This document shows positions 59,790-64,000 of a stretch of DNA of 64,000 bases, in pieces (within the stretch, counting starts at the first letter, position 1; each line of letters starts with the position of its first letter). A program made the position numbers and the translations under genes. This DNA comes from Microbacterium suaedae (lineage in GTDB: Bacteria > Actinomycetota > Actinomycetes > Actinomycetales > Microbacteriaceae). The notes under the pieces were generated by a model. It saw only the letters and a program-made list of their open reading frames with translations, did no database searches and was not told the DNA's origin. The stretch is taken from contig NZ_PNFD01000005.1 of assembly GCF_003254645.1 (NCBI RefSeq), forward strand, positions 1 through 64,000. Reading direction: 5' to 3'.

Positions 59790-60809
59790 CTACCGTGATG
59801 CGGCTCGATCGAGCCTCGCCGTCTGCGCGCGGGTGAGGTCGGCAGTGGCCGCCGGCGCCAGGTCGTCGATCTGGTGCGCGGCGAACACATTCACGATCGG
59901 TGCGACGACGCCCGGCTGGGCACGCGCCCACGCGAACGCCGTCGCAGCCGGCGTGAGCCCCGCCTCATGCGAGACGGAGTCGAGCGCTCGAGCGAGCTTC
60001 CCACGCCAGTGGAAGAGGCGCGCTGCGCGGCCCTGTCGCCCCGGAGACTGGGGAGGCGCCAGCAGGCCACGAGGCACCGCGTGGATCGGCATCACCGCGA
60101 TCTCCTGGGGAAGCGCAAGCCGCTGCATCTCGCCCTCGTACACACCCCGATCGCCGAGCCCGAACGGGACCTCGAGCACGTCGAGTCTCGGATACCCGGT
60201 CGAGGCGAAGACGCGCGCCTCCAGCATCTGCGCCGCGTCGATCCCGTGCGCACCGACCGCCCGCACGACCCCGCCCGCAACGAGGCGTTCAGCGTCGGCC
60301 AATGCTGCTTCCAGATGTCCTCCCCCGGATTCCTGCCCCGAGGCGTCGAGGACGAGGACGTCGAGGTGGTCGACGTCGAGGCGACTCAGCATGCGCTCCA
60401 CCCCATCGGCGAGCCGCACCGCGCCCTCACGCGTCATGCGCGGAGCGCCGATGCGCGCGGAGATGACGATGTCATCGCGCACTCCGCGCGAGCGGATCCA
60501 ATCCCCGACAAGCTCAGCGGCCGCCGTATCGCGGTCGCTCACGTGCACGAGGTTCCCTCCGGTCTGCGCGTAGCGGTCGAGCAGCACGGTTCCGGCCCGC
60601 GGCTCGGCAAGGCGGTCGAAGCCGCCTGTGCCGAGGCCGAAAGGCAGCACGCCGATCTCTGTCCGCCCGAGCGGTACCCGCGCGCCGCGAGCGACCGGCG
60701 GCCCGACCTCGGGCAACGGTGCCGACGGATGCGATCGCATCGTCGTGCACGTCCTTCGTCTCGATGCGGCGTCATCCGATGGTGACGCCGTTCCTGCGTT
60801 TTCCATCAT
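59790..60809 (-). CDS. aldo/keto reductase-fold protein lacking the catalytic tetrad
   Basis: 339 residues. The fold is recognisable from LGRTEIGVLPFGLGTGGF through the barrel to the C-terminal IVNVFAAHQIDDLA. The four catalytic residues of active AKRs are all replaced: Asp and Tyr of the FDTADxY motif become His89 and Asp94 in NLVHVSDRD, the Lys of the TK motif becomes Arg119 in ISARIG, and the His of QxH becomes Asp155 in VLVLDA. So it is probably not a reductase. The start has two ATG in a row after a GGGGGG run. Single gene. Confidence 0.82.
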   Translation of the reverse strand: MMENAGTASPSDDAASRRRTCTTMRSHPSAPLPEVGPPVARGARVPLGRTEIGVLPFGLGTGGFDRLAEPRAGTVLLDRYAQTGGNLVHVSDRDTAAAELVGDWIRSRGVRDDIVISARIGAPRMTREGAVRLADGVERMLSRLDVDHLDVLVLDASGQESGGGHLEAALADAERLVAGGVVRAVGAHGIDAAQMLEARVFASTGYPRLDVLEVPFGLGDRGVYEGEMQRLALPQEIAVMPIHAVPRGLLAPPQSPGRQGRAARLFHWRGKLARALDSVSHEAGLTPAATAFAWARAQPGVVAPIVNVFAAHQIDDLAPAATADLTRAQTARLDRAASR

Positions 60810-60922
60810 TTCCCCCCGGTGCCCATTGAACAGCGCATGAGTGCCGAATGAACCCCAACACGCTCACGATTCCGTGACGATTCGCGCCGCCGCGTGCTCG
60901 GATCCGGCCACTCGCTGTCGGA

Positions 60923-60928
60923 TATGCT
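60923..60928 (+). promoter_or_regulatory. candidate -10 box for the CNNM pair
   Basis: TATGCT, about 130 nt before the first gene. The -35 is weak. The transcript would have a leader containing a 30-codon frame (60970-61062) whose TGA overlaps the GTG of the next gene. Nothing else is seen in 60810-61058. Confidence 0.35.
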
Positions 60929-61058
60929 GAGTTCCCGTCCTTCCCACGAGCTGGAGCGTGACAATCCCGATGGACTCGCCCGCGAGCCCGCAATGCACTG
61001 CTGACACGTATGCCGGACGCGCGCCCGCTGTCCGCGCTTCAGCGTCAAGGACCACCGC

Positions 61059-62438
61059 GTGACCAGCGCGATCCTCCTTCTCCTCGTCGGTATCGTCTCC
61101 GTCCTCGCGATCATCGCGGCCAATGGGTACTTCGTCGCACAGGAGTTCGCGTACATGTCCGTGGACCGTTCGCGTCTGCGAGCGCTCGCGGAGTCCGGTG
61201 ACGCAGGGGCGCGGCGCGCGCTGAAGGTCACGCGGCGCACGTCCTTCATGCTCTCCGGAGCCCAGCTCGGCATCACCGTGACTGGCCTCCTCATCGGCTA
61301 CGTCGCGGAGCCGCTCATCGGCGAGGCGCTCGGCACGCTGTTCGGAGCGGCTGGCGTTCCCGCGGCAGTGAGCATCTCCGTCGGCACCGTCATCGCGCTC
61401 GCGATCGCGACCGTGGTGCAGATGATCTTCGGAGAGCTCTACCCGAAGAACCTCGCCATCGCGGCCCCGCTTCCGTTGGCGAAGGCCCTGTCGCGGTCCA
61501 CGCTCATCTACCTGACCGTCTTCGGCTGGCTGGTCGCGGTCTTCGATGCGGCAGCCAACGGCCTGCTGCGCCTTCTCCGAATCGAGCCCGTCCACGATCT
61601 CGAGCCCAGCGCCTCGCCCGAAGAGCTTCGCCGCGCCGTCGCCGAGTCCCGCGCGAGCGGGCACCTGCCCGAGGACCTCTCGCTTCTCATCGACCGGATC
61701 CTGGACTTCCCGAATCACGATGTGGCGCACGCGATGGTGCCGCGATCGCGTGTCAGCGCCGTCCGGGCCGAGTCGACGGTGGCGGAGGTCCGACGCATGA
61801 TGGCCGAGGGACATACGCGCTACCCGGTCGTGGACGCCGGCGACATGCCCGTCGGCGTCGTCGACATGGGCGTGCTGATCGGCCTCGACGCGAAGCACGA
61901 CGACGAGCAGGTCGCCGCGATCATGCATCGTCCGCTCGTCATTCCGGAGCTCATGCCGCTGCCTGAGGCGCTTTCACAACTGACGGCGGCGCACAGCCAG
62001 CTCGCCTGCGTGATCGACGAGTACGGCGGCTTTGCAGGGATTCTCACGACCGAGGACCTTGCCGAAGAGCTGGTCGGAGAGCTGACGGATGAACACGACG
62101 CCGGGCGACCGGCAGAGAGCGTACCGCTCGGCGGCGATACGTGGCTCATGGACGGAGACGTACATCTCGACGAAGTGCACCGCACAGTCGGACACGCCCT
62201 GCCGGACGGCGACTTCGAGACGCTCGCCGGCCTCGTCATCGCGACGCACGGCGCGCTCCCGGGGCCGAACGAGCACATCCCGATCGAGCTGCCCGCCGAG
62301 GCCGACGAGCTCCTCGCGAATGAAGCGACGCGACGCATCCTGGACGCCGAAGTCGTCGAGGTCGACAACCATGTTCCGAGCGTGATCCGAGTGCGTCTCG
62401 TCGAGACGGCACCGGGCGATCCGGGAGCGTCCGCATGA
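61059..62438 (+). CDS. CNNM/CorC-type hemolysin-family membrane protein, 1
   Basis: 459 residues: DUF21 domain with four membrane segments (about 1-190), two CBS domains (about 210-335) and a C-terminal CorC_HlyC domain. Such proteins are linked to Mg/Co export. GTG start with an AAGGA SD site 6 nt upstream. Confidence 0.9.
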   Translation: MTSAILLLLVGIVSVLAIIAANGYFVAQEFAYMSVDRSRLRALAESGDAGARRALKVTRRTSFMLSGAQLGITVTGLLIGYVAEPLIGEALGTLFGAAGVPAAVSISVGTVIALAIATVVQMIFGELYPKNLAIAAPLPLAKALSRSTLIYLTVFGWLVAVFDAAANGLLRLLRIEPVHDLEPSASPEELRRAVAESRASGHLPEDLSLLIDRILDFPNHDVAHAMVPRSRVSAVRAESTVAEVRRMMAEGHTRYPVVDAGDMPVGVVDMGVLIGLDAKHDDEQVAAIMHRPLVIPELMPLPEALSQLTAAHSQLACVIDEYGGFAGILTTEDLAEELVGELTDEHDAGRPAESVPLGGDTWLMDGDVHLDEVHRTVGHALPDGDFETLAGLVIATHGALPGPNEHIPIELPAEADELLANEATRRILDAEVVEVDNHVPSVIRVRLVETAPGDPGASA

Positions 62439-63442
62439 GTATCGGAATCGTCATCCTCGTCACTGTCCTGCTGATCGGCGCGAGCGCATTCTTCGTCGTC
62501 ATCGAGTTCGCGCTGCTCGGCGCGCGACGCGCTCGCCTCGAAAGTGAGGCGGCGACGAGCGTCGCCGCGCGAGCCGCGCTGCGCGGGATGAATGAGCTCA
62601 CCGTGATGCTTGCGGTGGCCCAGATCGGCATCACCGTGTGCACGTTCGCACTCGGGGCCGTCACCAAGCCGGCGGTCGACGCGTGGCTCGTCCCTCCGCT
62701 TGAAGCGACGGGACTGCCCCTCTGGTTCGCCGACGGCCTGGCGTTCGCACTCGCCCTGCTCGTGGTGACGTTCCTCCACCTCGTCGTCGGCGAGATGGCG
62801 CCGAAATCATGGGCTATCGCACACCCCGAGTACGCGGCGAAGCTCGTCTCCCTCCCTGCGCGAGCCCTCGGATGGGCGCTGCGACCACTGCTGCTCTGGA
62901 TCAACCGCATGGCGAATCGGCTCGTGTCGGCGAGCGGAGTCGAGCCCGTGGACCGCGCGGCCGTCGGCGGCCAGGACATCGACACCATCCGTCAGCTGGT
63001 CGAGCAGTCGGCCGAGGCCGGCACCCTGGAGGCTTCCTTCCGCGCGCAGATCGATGAGGTTCTGGATCTGCAGAACGCTCCTTCGCGCGATCTCGTCCCC
63101 GGGGATCGCGAGCCGACTTCTGTTCCGGCGGGCGCCTCGATCGGAGACGTTCAGGACGCCGCCGCACGCTCAGGTCATCTGAGGATCCTCATCGTCCACC
63201 CAGATCGGCGTCGCACGCAGGTCGTGCACGTGCGTGACACGCTTCTCGATCCGCGATCCGCTCTCGCGGAGACTCGTGCGCGCCCCGCGCTCGCGATCGA
63301 TGGCGCGATCCCGGCCGGGCAGGCGCTTCAGCGCATGCAGGCGAACGGCGAGCAGCTGGCCGTGCTCCTGCAGGACGATCGTCTCGCCGGAGTCGTCACG
63401 ATCGACGACATCCTCGCCCACGTGTTCCCGCGCGCCCACTGA
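62435..63442 (+). CDS. CNNM/CorC-type hemolysin-family membrane protein, 2
   Basis: 335 residues; DUF21 domain and a CBS region (about 210-330) but no CorC_HlyC domain, so a shortened paralogue. The ATG overlaps the stop of the first gene (ATGA). The two probably work as a heteromer. Confidence 0.9.
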   Translation: MSIGIVILVTVLLIGASAFFVVIEFALLGARRARLESEAATSVAARAALRGMNELTVMLAVAQIGITVCTFALGAVTKPAVDAWLVPPLEATGLPLWFADGLAFALALLVVTFLHLVVGEMAPKSWAIAHPEYAAKLVSLPARALGWALRPLLLWINRMANRLVSASGVEPVDRAAVGGQDIDTIRQLVEQSAEAGTLEASFRAQIDEVLDLQNAPSRDLVPGDREPTSVPAGASIGDVQDAAARSGHLRILIVHPDRRRTQVVHVRDTLLDPRSALAETRARPALAIDGAIPAGQALQRMQANGEQLAVLLQDDRLAGVVTIDDILAHVFPRAH

Positions 63443-63455
63443 CAGCAGGAAACGC

Positions 63456-63492
63456 CGAAGGCCCGGCCGCTCTGTGAGCGTCCGGGCCTTCG
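63456..63492. terminator. two-way terminator between the CNNM gene and pnp
   Basis: Perfect 11-bp stem CGAAGGCCCGG/CCGGGCCTTCG with a 15-nt loop, between convergent genes. Confidence 0.8.
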
Positions 63493-63511
63493 TGACGTGC
63501 GGGAGGAGGGA

Positions 63512-64000
63512 TCAGGCCTCGACAGCCTGCTCCTCGGCCTGCTCGCCGGCCGCGTCCTCCTGGACGAGCTCAAGCGAGAGCTTGCCGCGATCGTCGACCT
63601 TCGAGATCTTCACGAGCATCTTCTGCCCCACCGAGACGACGTCCTCGATGCTCTCGACGCGCTTGCCACCGTTGAGCTTGCGCAACTCGGTGACATGCAG
63701 CAGGCCGTCCTTGCCGGGCAGCAGCGAGACGAAGACGCCGAACTTCGCAATGTTCACGGCCGTGCCGAGGTACTGCTCGCCGACCTCGGGGTTGGTCGGG
63801 TTCGCGATCGCGTTGACCTGGGCACGGGCGGCCTCGGCCGTCGGACCGTCGGTCGCGCCGATGTAGACGGTGCCGTTGTCCTCGATCGAGATCGTCGCGC
63901 CGGTCTCGTCCTGGATGCCGTTGATCGTCTTGCCCTTCGGGCCGATCAGCTCGCCGATCTTGTCGACCGGGATCTGGACGCTGATGACGCGCGGCGCCGT
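63512..64000 (-). CDS. pnp: polyribonucleotide nucleotidyltransferase, C-terminal part (cut by the window edge)
   Basis: Only the last 162 codons are inside. They contain the KH domain ([18 protein letters not shown]) and the S1 domain ([21 protein letters not shown]), the order of PNPase, followed by an acidic Ala/Glu tail. The start lies to the right, off the window. PNPase degrades RNA from the 3' end; in the degradosome of actinobacteria it partners RNase J and RNase E. Confidence 0.93.
   Translation of the reverse strand, partial: TAPRVISVQIPVDKIGELIGPKGKTINGIQDETGATISIEDNGTVYIGATDGPTAEAARAQVNAIANPTNPEVGEQYLGTAVNIAKFGVFVSLLPGKDGLLHVTELRKLNGGKRVESIEDVVSVGQKMLVKISKVDDRGKLSLELVQEDAAGEQAEEQAVEA

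Overview
The window is high-GC chromosomal DNA whose gene content and order point to an actinobacterium of the Microbacteriaceae, most like Microbacterium. Evidence: bifunctional PriA in the his cluster, the order pgsA-cinA-clgR-DUF3046-recA-recX-miaB-miaA, lexA divergent from a LysM gene, DUF1844, a lysE/lysG pair, and many genes whose start codon lies 6-8 nt after a TANNNT -10 box (leaderless transcription). This is inference from the sequence; no database was searched. No tRNA, rRNA body, CRISPR array, prophage or insertion sequence was seen.

Layout. 1-60: a strong promoter on the minus strand facing off the left edge, probably of an rRNA operon. 274-10167: a small membrane protein, tyrS, and an arginine cluster argC-J-B-D-F, a DUF418-type membrane protein, then argH, all on the minus strand, without argR or argG. 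10382-19662: pheST, a glutamate-type ABC importer, a TrmH-family methyltransferase and infC-rpmI-rplT. infC appears to start with AUC. 19940-21827: DUF1844 and a secreted GH10 xylanase whose gene is flanked by two near-identical palindromes of about 72 bp. 21852-25872: sseB-like gene, priA, hisH, hisB, hisC. 25901-27155: the SOS pair of a LysM cell-division inhibitor candidate and lexA.

27304-35162: S9 peptidase, phosphopantetheinyl transferase, M1 aminopeptidase and a 1.3-kilo-residue Pls/PosA-type non-ribosomal synthetase (adenylation, carrier protein, membrane segments and left-handed beta-helix repeats). This is the most distinctive locus: a candidate system for making a homopoly(amino acid) or an amino-acyl product, with its activating enzyme next to it. 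35258-43938: hflX, a methyltransferase, lysG/lysE, dapF, and an ABC exporter with its own two-component system.

43943-53088: miaA, miaB, recX, recA (with an SOS-type promoter), DUF3046, clgR, cinA, pgsA, ftsK. 53185-59089: RNase J, dapA, folA, thyA, an OsmC protein, a small TPR protein and dapB. 59116-63442: a histidine phosphatase, an aldo/keto-reductase-like protein that lacks all four catalytic residues, and a pair of CNNM/CorC membrane proteins. The right edge cuts pnp. No gene-free stretch exceeds 300 bases; the longest are 1-273, 10168-10442, 19663-19939, 48209-48472 and 60810-61058, each described in an entry or finding.
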